Below, piece after piece: positions 10,061 through 18,546 of a DNA stretch of 64,000 nt. Position numbers and translations under genes: made by a program. Within the stretch, counting starts at the first letter, position 1. Each line of letters opens with the position of its first letter. The notes beneath the pieces are model-generated. The model had not been told where the DNA came from. It was given only the letters and a program-made list of their open reading frames with translations, and made no database searches. The DNA is from Sanguibacter keddieii DSM 10542 (lineage in GTDB: Bacteria; Actinomycetota; Actinomycetes; Actinomycetales; Cellulomonadaceae), in the NCBI RefSeq assembly GCF_000024925.1, contig NC_013521.1:2046001-2110000 (forward strand), written 5' to 3'.

Positions 10061-11680
10061 TCAGCCGAGCGCGTCGTAGACCGGCCGTCCGGCACGCAGC
10101 GTCATGACGCACTCGGGGTACGTCTCGGGGTCGGTGAGGTCGGGCAGCAGCGGTGTCCCCGACCGCGCGTCGGTGCTCCACGACGACAGCCCGGAGGCCT
10201 CCGACTGGACGGTCACCTGCTCGGCCCGCCACACGGCGAGGTGCGCGGGCGCCCCGACGCGGATCTCCCCGGCACCGGTGTGGTCCATCCCGGCGAGGCG
10301 CCACCCGCCACGGGTCGAGGCGCGGAAGGCAGCACGGGCGGAGATCCGCTGGTCGGCCGTGTGGTGGAACACCGCACCGCGGACCGCAGCCCAGGGTGCG
10401 AGCGCGGTGACGGGCGCGTCCGAGCCGAAGGCGGTCGGGATCCCGGCCGAGGCGATCGCGGCGAGGCGGTGCATCTGGGTGGCCCGCTCCCCCAGCCGCG
10501 CCTCGTAGAGGCCGCCAGGTGCTCCCCAGGCGGCGTCGAAGCCCGGCTGCATGCTCAGGCCCACGCCGAGCGGTACGAGCGCCTGCAGGGCCGCGTCGTC
10601 GAGCATGAGGGCGTGCTCGAGCCGGTGCCCGAGCCTGCGCATCGCGCTCCGCGACGTCTCGGCGGCCGCGACGAGCCCGGCGACCGCGGTGTCCATGGCC
10701 AGGTCGCCGATGACGTGGAACCCGGCCTGCAGCCCTGCCTCGGTCACGGCGAGCACGTGGTCGCGGACCTGGTCGGCGTCGAGGGACAGCGATCCCGAGG
10801 TCCCCGGGGCATCAGAGTAGGGCGCCCGCAGCGCGGCCGTGCGCGCCCCGATCGACCCGTCGACGTTGAGGTCGCCCGCGAGCCCGCGGAGCCCCGGGAT
10901 CTGGTCGGCGATCTCGCGCGCCTCGTCGGCGGTGCGGACCAGCTCCCCGCGGTACCCCACCACGAGGGGCAGCCCGGAGTCGTCGGAGGCGGTGAGCGCG
11001 ATGAGGGAGGCCAGACCTTCACGGGTGTCGATGCCGGGCGCGGAGGCCTCGTGCACGCTCACCACGCCGTTCGCCGCGGCGGCCTGCAAGGCCGAGAGGA
11101 CGAGGCGGTCCCGTGCCTCCGGGGTCAGGGTGCGGGCGAGAGCCCGGGCGGCGAGGTGCGCCTCCCCCGTGACGAAGCCGTCCTCGCGCCACCCGGGCAG
11201 GGACCGCAGGCCGGCGAGGTCGGCGAGGCGGCTGGACACGACCGCGCAGTGCAGGTCGGCACGCGCGGCGTAGACGGCCGCGCCGCCTGTCGCGGCGTCG
11301 AGCTCGTGGGCGGTCGGGCGTCGCGCGTCGTCCCACACGCTCTCGTCCCACCCGTGGGCCAGGAGCGGGCCGTCCTCCGCCCGGAGCGTCCTGCTGCGCG
11401 CGGCGACGGCGTCGATCGTCGCGGCACGCGACCCCAGCCCGTCGAGGTCCAGCCCTGCGCGGGCGAGCGCCTCCTCGAGGACGTGCACGTGCGCGTCGAC
11501 GAAGCCGGGGGCCACCAGTGCCCCGTCGAGCTCGACGACACGGTCCGCCCGGGCGGCGAGACCGTCGGCCGTGTCGTTCGCGCCGATCCAGGTCACCACC
11601 CCGTCGTCGACCAGGACAGCCTCGGCGAAGGGGTCTGCCGGAGAGTGGATGATGCCGCCACGGAGCACGATGGAAGTCAC
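10061..11680 (-). CDS. Amidohydrolase family 3 protein (YtcJ-like)
   Basis: The 539-residue protein is an amidohydrolase of the YtcJ type. GFVDAHVHVLEEAL carries the HxH metal motif near residue 65; HVIGDLAMDTA, HRLEHALMLDD and AFGSDAPVTAL supply the later metal-ligand His and Asp. No signal peptide is seen, so the enzyme is cytoplasmic. Members are metal hydrolases acting on amide, imine or carbamate bonds; N-substituted formamide deformylase is one described relative, but the substrate here is unknown. It begins with GTG. A TAGGGT box lies 8 nt upstream and no ribosome binding site, suggesting leaderless translation. It has no operon partner. Confidence 0.88.
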   Translation of the reverse strand: MTSIVLRGGIIHSPADPFAEAVLVDDGVVTWIGANDTADGLAARADRVVELDGALVAPGFVDAHVHVLEEALARAGLDLDGLGSRAATIDAVAARSRTLRAEDGPLLAHGWDESVWDDARRPTAHELDAATGGAAVYAARADLHCAVVSSRLADLAGLRSLPGWREDGFVTGEAHLAARALARTLTPEARDRLVLSALQAAAANGVVSVHEASAPGIDTREGLASLIALTASDDSGLPLVVGYRGELVRTADEAREIADQIPGLRGLAGDLNVDGSIGARTAALRAPYSDAPGTSGSLSLDADQVRDHVLAVTEAGLQAGFHVIGDLAMDTAVAGLVAAAETSRSAMRRLGHRLEHALMLDDAALQALVPLGVGLSMQPGFDAAWGAPGGLYEARLGERATQMHRLAAIASAGIPTAFGSDAPVTALAPWAAVRGAVFHHTADQRISARAAFRASTRGGWRLAGMDHTGAGEIRVGAPAHLAVWRAEQVTVQSEASGLSSWSTDARSGTPLLPDLTDPETYPECVMTLRAGRPVYDALG

Positions 11681-11688
11681 GACGAACC

Positions 11689-11694
11689 ACCCTA
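11689..11694 (-). promoter_or_regulatory. Leaderless -10 box of the YtcJ-like amidohydrolase
   Basis: Reverse-strand TAGGGT ends 8 nt before the GTG at 11680, and no ribosome binding site intervenes. Confidence 0.5.
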
Positions 11695-11740
11695 GGCCAC
11701 GACGTGCCCTCAGCCCACCAGGGGCGAGCAGCGCACCCGG

Positions 11741-14659
11741 CTACACGCTCGAGTACGCCACCACGCCCCGGCGCAGCGCGTCGATCGCCTTGTCCGCGGT
11801 GACCCGGACGTGGTCCTGCGGCGAGGCCTTGGTGAGCTGCCCGAGGACGTCGATCACCTGCTTGCACCACCGAACGAAGTCTCCCGCAGCGAGGTCGGTG
11901 CCCTTGAGCACCACGTCGAGGCTGCGCCCCGACGCCCAGCGGTGCATCGCCTCGACCAGCCCCATGTCGAGCGGACCCGTCGCCTCGAGCCGGTGCGCGT
12001 CCTCGAGGTCGTCGAGAGCCGACCAGATCCGCACCGTCTCGTCGAGCGCGCGGGCCAGCCGCCCGTCCGGACCACCCGGCACGTGCGGCTCCTCCTCACG
12101 GTCGTCCCGGCGCGCCGAGTACACGACTGTCGACACCGCCGCCGCCAGGCCCGCGGGGTCGAGGTCGTCCCAGACCCCGCGACGCAGGCACTCGGCCAGC
12201 AGCAGGTCGCTCTCCGCGTACAGCCGCTTGAGGCTCTCCCCCGCACGGGTCACCACGAGCGCGCCGTGCTCGTCCCGCTCGAGGTACTCCAGCGTCCGCA
12301 GCACGTCGCAGATGCGGTCGAACACCTTCGCGATCGACCCCGTGCGTCCCTCGATGCGACGCATCAGCGCCTTGTGCTCCTTGTCGAGGGACTCCCACCG
12401 CAGCGCCCACCGCGCGTGCGTCTCGCGGTCGGGGCACGAGTGGCAGGGGTGCGCCCGCAGGGCCGCCTGGATCCGCGCCACCTCCGCGTCGTCGCCCGCG
12501 CCACGACGCGTCGAGCCGGAACGCTTGGGCACGCGCCCGTCAGCGGTGTCCGCGAACGCGCCCAGCCTGGTGTTCATCGACGACACGAGGTCCCGTCGTG
12601 AGCCGGGGTTGCGGGCGTTGAAGGTCTTGGGGATCCGCACCTCACCCACCACCCGAAGCCCCTGCGGGACGTCGGCCACGGTCAGCCTCTTCACCTGGCG
12701 GTCGGTGCTGAGGATCGTCGGGCGCGGCCCGTCGAAGCCGCCGTCCGACCCCGGGTCGAGCACGAGCGCGTACCCGGCCCGGCGCCCCGACGGGATCTCG
12801 ACGAGGTCACCACGGCGCAGCGACTCGAGCGCCCGCACGACCTCGCTGCGGCGCTCGTTCGTCGCACGCTTCGACAGCTCGGCCTCGCGCGCCGACAGCG
12901 CCTTGCGCAGCCGCATGTACTCGCGGAAGTCGCCCTGCTCGCAGAGCATCGCCTCGGCGTAGCCGTCGAGCGCCTCCGAGCTCGCCGCCGCCTGCTTGGC
13001 CAGGCCCACCACGCCGCGGTCTGCCTGGAACTGCGCGAAGGACGTCTCGAGGATCTCGCGGGCGCGCTCGCGGCCCACCTGGGACACGAGGTTGACGGCC
13101 ATGTTGTAGGTGGGCGCGAAGCTGGACTTCAGGGGGTAGAGGCGCTTGGAGGCGAGGCCGGCGAGGACCACCGGGTCGAGGCCGGGGTGGTCGACGACCA
13201 CGGCGTGCCCCTCGACGTCGATGCCGCGACGTCCGGCGCGCCCGGTGAGCTGGGTGTACTCCCCCGGCGTGAGGTCGACGTGCGACGAGCCGTCCCACTT
13301 GACGAGCTTCTCGAGGACGACGGAGCGCGCGGGCATGTTGATGCCGAGGGCCAGGGTCTCGGTCGCGAAGACGATCTTGACGAGACCGGCGCTGAAGAGC
13401 TCCTCGACGGTCTCCTTGAACAGCGGGAGCATGCCGGCGTGGTGCGCGGCGATGCCGCGGGTCAGGGCGTCGAGCCAGCCCCAGTAGCCCAGGACGGCGA
13501 GGTCCTCGGAGGGGATGTTTGCGCAGCGCGCCTCGACGATCCCGCGGATGGTGAGCTCCTGCTCCGGGGTGGTCAGCCGCAGCCCCGAGCCGACGCACTG
13601 CGCGACGGCTCCCTCGCACCCGGCGCGGGAGAAGATGAAGTAGATGGCGGGCAGCAGGCGGGCCTGCTCGAGCTCGTCGACGACGGTGAACCGTGCGGGG
13701 CCGCGGCGGCCGGTCGTCCCGGCCGAGCCCCGTGCGCTGTCCCGGCTGCGTCCGCCGGGGCCGCCCTGGCCGCGGGCGCTGCGGTAGCCGCGACCGCGGC
13801 CCCCGCCGCCGCGGAAGGAGTCGCCCTGGCGCATGAGGGCCAGCAGGTCGGGGTTGATGGGCGGGTTGGGCCCCGGGGCGGTGGGGTCGACGGTGTGCGC
13901 GTAGAGGTCGAAGAGCCCGCCGGGAGCGGCCCCCCGTCGTGCGGCAGCCACGTGCTGGGTGAGCGGCACGGGTCGGTGCTCGCTGACGACGACGGTCGTG
14001 TCGCCGCGGACCATCTCGAGCCAGTCGCCGAACTCCTCGGCGTTGGAGACCGTCGCGGACAGCGACACGAGCTGCACGTCGGCGGCGAGGTGGATGATGA
14101 CCTCTTCCCAGACGGAGCCGCGGAACCTGTCGGCGAGGTAGTGGACCTCGTCCATGACCACGAAGCCGAGGTTGTCGAGGGTGGGCGACGCGGCGTAGAG
14201 CATGTTCCGCAGGACCTCGGTGGTCATGACGACGACGGGGGCCTCGCCGTTGATGGTCGTGTCGCCGGTGAGCAGCCCGACGTGCTCGGCGCCGTACCGG
14301 GCGACGAGGTCGGCGTACTTCTGGTTGCTCAGGGCCTTGATCGGCGTGGTGTAGAACGCCTTGCGCCCGCCGGTCACCGCGAGGTGGATGGCGAACTCGC
14401 CGACGATGGTCTTGCCTGCTCCGGTCGGGGCGGCCACGAGCACGCCGTGCCCGCGCTCGAGCGCGGCGCAGGCCTCGAGCTGGAAGTCGTCGAGGTCGAA
14501 GTCGAGGGTCTGGCGGAACGCGGAGACCTGCTGGGAGTCGAGCTCGGCGCGCTGGCGGTACTGCTGGTAGCGCTCGGCGGGGCTCGGGCCGGTGCGGGTG
14601 GTGCTGGCGGCGGCCGGGGTGGCCGGGGCCGACCTGCGGCGTCGGGAGGGAGGTGCCAT
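11741..14659 (-). CDS. helY: HelY-type DEAD/DEVH-box RNA helicase (Ski2/Mtr4-like)
   Basis: The 972-residue superfamily 2 helicase has Walker A (VAAPTGAGKTIVGEF) near residue 75, TTPIKALSNQKY, VMTTEVLRNML, the DEVH box in FVVMDEVHYLADRFRG and SATVSN. The C-terminal RecA lobe has GIAAHHAGMLP, VFATETLALGINMPAR and QLTGRAGRRGID. A Gly/Arg-rich insertion (SFRGGGGRGRGYRSARGQ) separates the lobes. An arch-like region follows, and a CHSCPDRETH zinc-like motif precedes the C-terminal DSHCT-type helical domain. Homologues of Mtr4/Ski2 unwind RNA during turnover; HelY's own role in bacteria is not settled. Position downstream of tatC is conserved in Mycobacterium. The ATG at 14659 has GGAGGT directly against it, too close to act as a ribosome binding site, and TAGGCT 6 nt upstream. 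Confidence 0.95.
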   Translation of the reverse strand: MAPPSRRRRSAPATPAAASTTRTGPSPAERYQQYRQRAELDSQQVSAFRQTLDFDLDDFQLEACAALERGHGVLVAAPTGAGKTIVGEFAIHLAVTGGRKAFYTTPIKALSNQKYADLVARYGAEHVGLLTGDTTINGEAPVVVMTTEVLRNMLYAASPTLDNLGFVVMDEVHYLADRFRGSVWEEVIIHLAADVQLVSLSATVSNAEEFGDWLEMVRGDTTVVVSEHRPVPLTQHVAAARRGAAPGGLFDLYAHTVDPTAPGPNPPINPDLLALMRQGDSFRGGGGRGRGYRSARGQGGPGGRSRDSARGSAGTTGRRGPARFTVVDELEQARLLPAIYFIFSRAGCEGAVAQCVGSGLRLTTPEQELTIRGIVEARCANIPSEDLAVLGYWGWLDALTRGIAAHHAGMLPLFKETVEELFSAGLVKIVFATETLALGINMPARSVVLEKLVKWDGSSHVDLTPGEYTQLTGRAGRRGIDVEGHAVVVDHPGLDPVVLAGLASKRLYPLKSSFAPTYNMAVNLVSQVGRERAREILETSFAQFQADRGVVGLAKQAAASSEALDGYAEAMLCEQGDFREYMRLRKALSAREAELSKRATNERRSEVVRALESLRRGDLVEIPSGRRAGYALVLDPGSDGGFDGPRPTILSTDRQVKRLTVADVPQGLRVVGEVRIPKTFNARNPGSRRDLVSSMNTRLGAFADTADGRVPKRSGSTRRGAGDDAEVARIQAALRAHPCHSCPDRETHARWALRWESLDKEHKALMRRIEGRTGSIAKVFDRICDVLRTLEYLERDEHGALVVTRAGESLKRLYAESDLLLAECLRRGVWDDLDPAGLAAAVSTVVYSARRDDREEEPHVPGGPDGRLARALDETVRIWSALDDLEDAHRLEATGPLDMGLVEAMHRWASGRSLDVVLKGTDLAAGDFVRWCKQVIDVLGQLTKASPQDHVRVTADKAIDALRRGVVAYSSV

Positions 14660-14665
14660 ACCTCC

Positions 14666-14671
14666 AGCCTA
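14666..14671 (-). promoter_or_regulatory. Internal leaderless -10 box for helY, overlapping a stop codon
   Basis: Reverse-strand TAGGCT ends 6 nt before the helY ATG. Its first three bases are the TAG stop of the upstream lipid kinase gene. helY may therefore be transcribed separately as a leaderless mRNA as well as from the operon. Confidence 0.5.
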
Positions 14672-15820
14672 GAGCGAGCCGGTGACCCCTGCGGTGCGGG
14701 CGGGCTGCGCCGGCCCGGCGAGCACGTGCAGCGCCCCCGGGTACACCTCGACGCGGAGCGGGACGGGCCCCACCACCTCGCCGTCGGCGAAGGCCACGGG
14801 CGGGACGCGCCCGTCGCCGCTGGCGGTCACCACGACGCTGCGGGTGCGCAGCACGTGCACCGCCGGGTGGCTCAGGTGCGTCCCGCGGTACAGCCGCGGG
14901 AAGAGCCGCAGGATCCCCCGCCGGGACAGCTCGGTGGCGTAGACGACGTCGAGGTGCCCGTCGTCGACCTGCGCGTCGGGGGCGATGCTCAGCCCGCCCC
15001 CGAACTGCGACGAGCTCGCGACCGCGACCAGCGTGCCGCGGAAGGTCCGGGTGCCGTCGTCGGTGGTGAGGGTGTACCCGTAGGGCGTGAAGCCGGCGAG
15101 GCAGGCGAGGACGGCGCGCACGTAGCGCCCGTGGCCGGCGGGCCAGCGGTAGGTGTTGGCCCGCGCGTTGACGTCGGCGTCGAGGCCGAGGGACAGGACC
15201 CCGGCGTACCAGCGGCCACCCCAGCCCCCCTCGGTGTCCGGGGCGAGGCCGGGTGGGGCGGTCGCCGTCCCTGCGGCCGTCCCTGCGGCCGCCCGTGCGC
15301 CGCTCGTGGTGCCCGGGACGTGCGGGCCGACGTGCACGGCGTCCACCCGGCGGGGCGGGTGGTCGAGGGCGGCGACGACCTGCCGGACGGAGGCCTCGAC
15401 GTCGTGGACGGGCAGACCGAGGACGTGGGCGTAGTCGTTGCCCGACCCTGCGGCGACGATCGCCAGGGGCGTCGGCGTCCCGACGGTGGCGTTGACGCCG
15501 AGGTGCACCATCCCGTCGCCACCGACGACCACGAGGGCGGCGAGCCCGTCGAGGGCGGCGGGGCGTGCGCGCGCCACGGCGTCGGCCACGGACGCACCGG
15601 TGAGGTCGACGACGTCGACCCCTGCACGGGCCAGGAGCTCGGCGGTGCGCCGGCCTGCCTCCCCGCCGCGGCCGTGCCCGGCGGTGGGGTTGACCACGAG
15701 ACCGACGGTCCGTCGCGCGGGGGCCTCGGCGGGTGCGTGCTGTGCTGCCGTGCGGGCGCGGTCACCGGGGCTGGAGGGCGCTCCGGTGACCGGCCCGCGC
15801 GTGGCGGGGGTCTCGGTCAT
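14669..15820 (-). CDS. Diacylglycerol kinase family lipid kinase
   Basis: The 383-residue protein has the DAGK catalytic fold: VGLVVNPTAGHGRG, VVVGGDGMVHLGVNA (the usual GGDGT has Met in place of Thr) and LAIVAAGSGNDYAHVLGL. The C-terminal half contains GVLSLGLDADVNARAN, YGYTLTTDDGTRTFRGTLVAVASSSQFGGGLSIAPDA and a final beta domain. It should phosphorylate a lipid such as diacylglycerol or a sphingosine-like base at the inner membrane surface, using ATP. An Ala/Pro/Gly-rich insertion after VDAVHVGPHVPG is probably disordered. The gene lies 9 bp after tatC and ends 9 bp before helY, so operon transcription is likely. The specific lipid is unknown. Confidence 0.88.
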   Translation of the reverse strand: MTETPATRGPVTGAPSSPGDRARTAAQHAPAEAPARRTVGLVVNPTAGHGRGGEAGRRTAELLARAGVDVVDLTGASVADAVARARPAALDGLAALVVVGGDGMVHLGVNATVGTPTPLAIVAAGSGNDYAHVLGLPVHDVEASVRQVVAALDHPPRRVDAVHVGPHVPGTTSGARAAAGTAAGTATAPPGLAPDTEGGWGGRWYAGVLSLGLDADVNARANTYRWPAGHGRYVRAVLACLAGFTPYGYTLTTDDGTRTFRGTLVAVASSSQFGGGLSIAPDAQVDDGHLDVVYATELSRRGILRLFPRLYRGTHLSHPAVHVLRTRSVVVTASGDGRVPPVAFADGEVVGPVPLRVEVYPGALHVLAGPAQPARTAGVTGSL

Positions 15821-15829
15821 CGTGGTGCG

Positions 15830-16657
15830 TCAGACGTCGTACGCGTCGATCTCGGCGTCGAGCGCGGCGGTCCGCCTGTCGACGGCGCGGTCGCGCAGGA
15901 TGCACACCCCGAGGGCCGCGAAGTACAGCAGGACGATCGGCAGCGCCACGAGGATCATGGTGAGCGCGTCGGGCGTCGGGGTCATGATCGCGGCGAAGGT
16001 GAAGGCGATGACGATCGCCCACCGCCACCCCTTGGCCCAGGACTCGGACCGGACGAGCCCGGCGAAGGTGAGCACGACCATGACGACGGGCAGCACGAAG
16101 GCGAGCCCGAAGGCGATGAGGAGGCGCATGACGAAGCTGAGGTACGTCTGCGCGTCCTGGAAGTTCGTCGCCCCCTCCGGCAGGAAGTCCGTGAGGATCT
16201 TCACCGCGTGCGGCAGGATCGCCCAGGCCATGAACGCACCGGCCAGGAACAACGGGATGGCAGACCCGAGGAACCCGACCGTGTAGCGCTTCTCCTTGCT
16301 GGTGAGCCCCGGGGTGATGAAGGACCACAGCTGGAACAGCCACCAGGGGCTGGTGAGGAACAGGCCGATGAAGAACGAGATCTTGATCTTCATGTCGAGC
16401 GCCGTCGCCATGCCGCCGAAGTTGATGTTGACCGGCTGGTTCAGCCGGGCAGCGGCGTCGAGGAGAGGTTGCTGCAGCAGGTTGAAGACGGGGTTGTACA
16501 GGAACCAGCCGCCCACGGCACCGATGACGATGCCGAGGGCGGCGAGGAACAGGCGCCGGCGGAGCTCGAGGAGGTGGCCGCGCAAGGGCATCTTGCCCTT
16601 GGCGGCCAGCTTCTCGGCGCGCTCCTCAGACCGGCGCGAGCCCTGCGCCACGCTCAC
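15830..16657 (-). CDS. tatC: Sec-independent protein translocase subunit TatC
   Basis: The 275-residue protein has the six transmembrane segments of TatC and its hallmarks: MPLRGHLLELRRRLFLAALG at the N-terminus (the signal-peptide binding site), SFFIGLFLTSPWWLFQLWSFITPGLTSKEKRY, and the later loop FAAIMTPTPDALTMILVALPI. TatC recognises twin-arginine signal peptides and assembles with TatA. It starts with GTG at 16657, overlapping the tatA stop by 4 bp (GTGA). A substrate-binding protein at 49562 in this window carries a likely Tat signal. Confidence 0.97.
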   Translation of the reverse strand: MSVAQGSRRSEERAEKLAAKGKMPLRGHLLELRRRLFLAALGIVIGAVGGWFLYNPVFNLLQQPLLDAAARLNQPVNINFGGMATALDMKIKISFFIGLFLTSPWWLFQLWSFITPGLTSKEKRYTVGFLGSAIPLFLAGAFMAWAILPHAVKILTDFLPEGATNFQDAQTYLSFVMRLLIAFGLAFVLPVVMVVLTFAGLVRSESWAKGWRWAIVIAFTFAAIMTPTPDALTMILVALPIVLLYFAALGVCILRDRAVDRRTAALDAEIDAYDV

Positions 16658-16941
16658 GCCTGCGGCGGGGTGGTGCTCCCGGACGGTGTCCGTGGCGGCG
16701 TGGCGGTGACGTCGACCGGGGAGACCGGCGGCGTCGCGGCGCCCTGCTCAGGGGTGACGACCTGGACGGTCGGCGCGGCCTTCGGCGCGTCGTCGTCGTC
16801 GGTGAGCTCCTTCATCTCCTTCTTGAAGATCTTCAGGGACTGGCCGACGCTCTTGGCCAGGTCGGGAAGACGCTTCGCCCCGAAGAGGAGAAGGATGACG
16901 ACGAGAAGGATGAGCAGGTGCGTGGGCTTCAACGCTCCCAT
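16654..16941 (-). CDS. tatA: Sec-independent protein translocase subunit TatA
   Basis: The 95-residue protein starts MGALKPTHLLILLVVILLLFG, a single membrane helix, followed by the FGAKRLPDLAKSVGQSLKIFKKEMKEL amphipathic helix typical of TatA. The acidic DDDDAPK motif and a Pro/Thr-rich tail follow. TatA forms the variable-size pore element of the twin-arginine pathway. The ATG at 16941 was chosen over an upstream in-frame start because AGGAGG lies 6 nt upstream and the membrane helix begins at once. tatB is not present nearby, as expected for minimal TatAC systems, though it may be elsewhere. Confidence 0.96.
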   Translation of the reverse strand: MGALKPTHLLILLVVILLLFGAKRLPDLAKSVGQSLKIFKKEMKELTDDDDAPKAAPTVQVVTPEQGAATPPVSPVDVTATPPRTPSGSTTPPQA

Positions 16942-17177
16942 GAGTGCCTCCTGTTGCGGGTGGGTAGAACCATCGTAGATCCGGTGACGCAAGCGAAGGG
17001 TACCTGCCCGAGGTTGCTGCCTGGTGCAGGCGCTTCTCCGTCGAAGCGCTTCCCTCCATCCTGCCCTACCGACGGTCTCGGCTCAACGGTCTGAGAGCGT
17101 GGGTCCGGCGGCTGTCGACGGTCGGTGACCGGCGCCGCGCAGCGCCGTCCAGGGGCCCCAGAGCCCCGCAGAGTCCT

Positions 17178-17510
17178 TCACAGGTCGATGTGGCGCCACT
17201 GCTCGTACCGGTCGGCGTCGGCCTCGTAGCGCGCGCGTCGGCGGCTGCGGCGTGCGGTCCGGCGGCTCGCGACCAGCTCGGCGAGGTCGTGCCGTGCGGC
17301 GCTGTCGGCGAAGACGTCGACGGGGCGCGGCTCCGGACCCACCGGCACGCCCTCGAGGGCGTCGATCTTCTCGGCGAGCCGGTCGAGGGACCCGAGGGCC
17401 TCCCCCGCGGCACGCGTGGTGCTCTTGACCCGGCGCCACAGCGACCGGCCGAGCAGCACCGCCCCGGCGAGGGCGGCGAGCACGAGGACGAACCAGATCC
17501 AGAACCACAT
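17178..17510 (-). CDS. Small single-pass membrane protein between pafC and tatA
   Basis: The product of 110 residues has one N-terminal membrane helix (MWFWIWFVLVLAALAGAVLLG), a basic stretch (RSLWRRVKSTTRA), a leucine-rich helix (ALGSLDRLAEKIDALEG) and an Arg-rich C-terminus (RRTARRSRRRARYEADADRYEQW). I do not recognise a named domain; short proteins with this plan occur beside WYL regulators in related actinobacteria. Two starts are possible: GTG at 17519, or ATG at 17510, which lies 7 nt after a TAGGGT -10 box. I prefer ATG because no ribosome binding site supports the GTG. The stop of pafC overlaps this -10 box. Confidence 0.7.
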   Translation of the reverse strand: MWFWIWFVLVLAALAGAVLLGRSLWRRVKSTTRAAGEALGSLDRLAEKIDALEGVPVGPEPRPVDVFADSAARHDLAELVASRRTARRSRRRARYEADADRYEQWRHIDL

Positions 17511-17517
17511 GCCGACC

Positions 17518-17523
17518 ACCCTA
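17518..17523 (-). promoter_or_regulatory. Leaderless -10 box formed from the pafC stop codon
   Basis: Reverse-strand TAGGGT begins with the pafC TAG stop and ends 7 nt before the ATG at 17510. This repeats the arrangement at helY. Confidence 0.45.
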
Positions 17524-18546
17524 GGCCCCGGCGCCCGCGGGCGCCGGGAGCGACGGCGGGCCGGCAGCCTGCTCGTCGTCGAGGAGGCCGAGGCTCTCGT
17601 ACTCCGCCAGGGCCAGGCGTGCCGCGACCGCGACGTCCTCGCGGACCTCCTCGGGGCCGACCGAGAGGATGCGCGAGGCGTTGCGCAGCAGGAACAGCCG
17701 CAGCCACGCCGGGTTGGCGACCCGCAGCGTCACCGCGAAGCGGGTCTCGTCGATGTTGGTGACGGACTCGACCGGCACCTGCTCGGCGATCCACCGTGCC
17801 TGGGCCGACAGCACGAGCTCGACGACGCTGTCGCCCGCCGGCCGGTAGGCGCGGGAGGCGGCAGCCGGGCTGGCCGTGCGGGTCGCCGGCTCGTCGACGA
17901 CCTCGGCGGCGAGGATGCGGTCGGTGCGGAAGGTGCGCTCCCCCTGGGCGTCGAGGCACCAGGCGTGCAGGTATGTGACGTCGTCGGAGGGGACGAGGCG
18001 GAAGGGCTCGACGACCCGTCGGGTCGTGACGTCGGAACCGTCCACGTAGTCGATGAGCAGGCGGCGTCCCGTGGTCGTGGCCGACCGGATGGCCGCCAGC
18101 ACCTCCCGGGACGCGTCGACGGTCACCCGGACGTCGAGGGCCGACGCGGCGTCCCCGGTGGCGACGGTCAGCTTGGTGAGCGCGGACTCGACCACGCCGG
18201 CCTGCTCGTCGTCCCCCGAGGCCGACACGGCCTCGTGCAGCGCGCGCAGGGCAGCGATGAGCGCGATGCCCTCGCGCGTCCCCAGCCGCAGCGGGCGCGT
18301 CATGCCGCGGGCCTCGGTGAGGTGCACGACCCCGCGGTCGTAGGAGTCCGCGTCGAAGTCGATGAGGTCGTCCGGCCAGTAGCCGGGCGTCCCCGACACC
18401 CAGAGGGTGTCGACGTCGGCGAGGATCTGCTTGGCCGTCACGCCGAAGTGCCGGGCGAGCTCGTCGACGGGCACGGGCCCGGACGCCTCGAGGAAGGACA
18501 CGAGCCCTACGAGGCGCACGAAGCGGTCGGTCGCACGTTCAGCCAC
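17521..18546 (-). CDS. pafC: WYL-domain transcriptional regulator PafC
   Basis: The 341-residue protein has an N-terminal HTH (VSFLEASGPVPVDELARHFGVTAKQILADVDTLWVSG) and a central WYL domain (RRLLIDYVDGSDVTTRRVVEPFRLVPSDDVTYLHAWCLDAQGERTFRTDRI) followed by the WCX extension. PafB and PafC form a heterodimer that activates DNA-damage genes in mycobacteria, independently of LexA/RecA; WYL is thought to sense single-stranded DNA. The GTG at 18546 lies 8 bp inside the end of pafB, indicating translational coupling. No pafA or proteasome gene is in the window. Confidence 0.92.
   Translation of the reverse strand: MAERATDRFVRLVGLVSFLEASGPVPVDELARHFGVTAKQILADVDTLWVSGTPGYWPDDLIDFDADSYDRGVVHLTEARGMTRPLRLGTREGIALIAALRALHEAVSASGDDEQAGVVESALTKLTVATGDAASALDVRVTVDASREVLAAIRSATTTGRRLLIDYVDGSDVTTRRVVEPFRLVPSDDVTYLHAWCLDAQGERTFRTDRILAAEVVDEPATRTASPAAASRAYRPAGDSVVELVLSAQARWIAEQVPVESVTNIDETRFAVTLRVANPAWLRLFLLRNASRILSVGPEEVREDVAVAARLALAEYESLGLLDDEQAAGPPSLPAPAGAGA

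Noticed and set aside
13187-16978. Long open forward frame antisense to helY, the lipid kinase and tatC
   Set aside because: The reverse-strand genes have clear conserved motifs; the forward frame has Gly/Asp/Val-rich composition typical of an antisense shadow.
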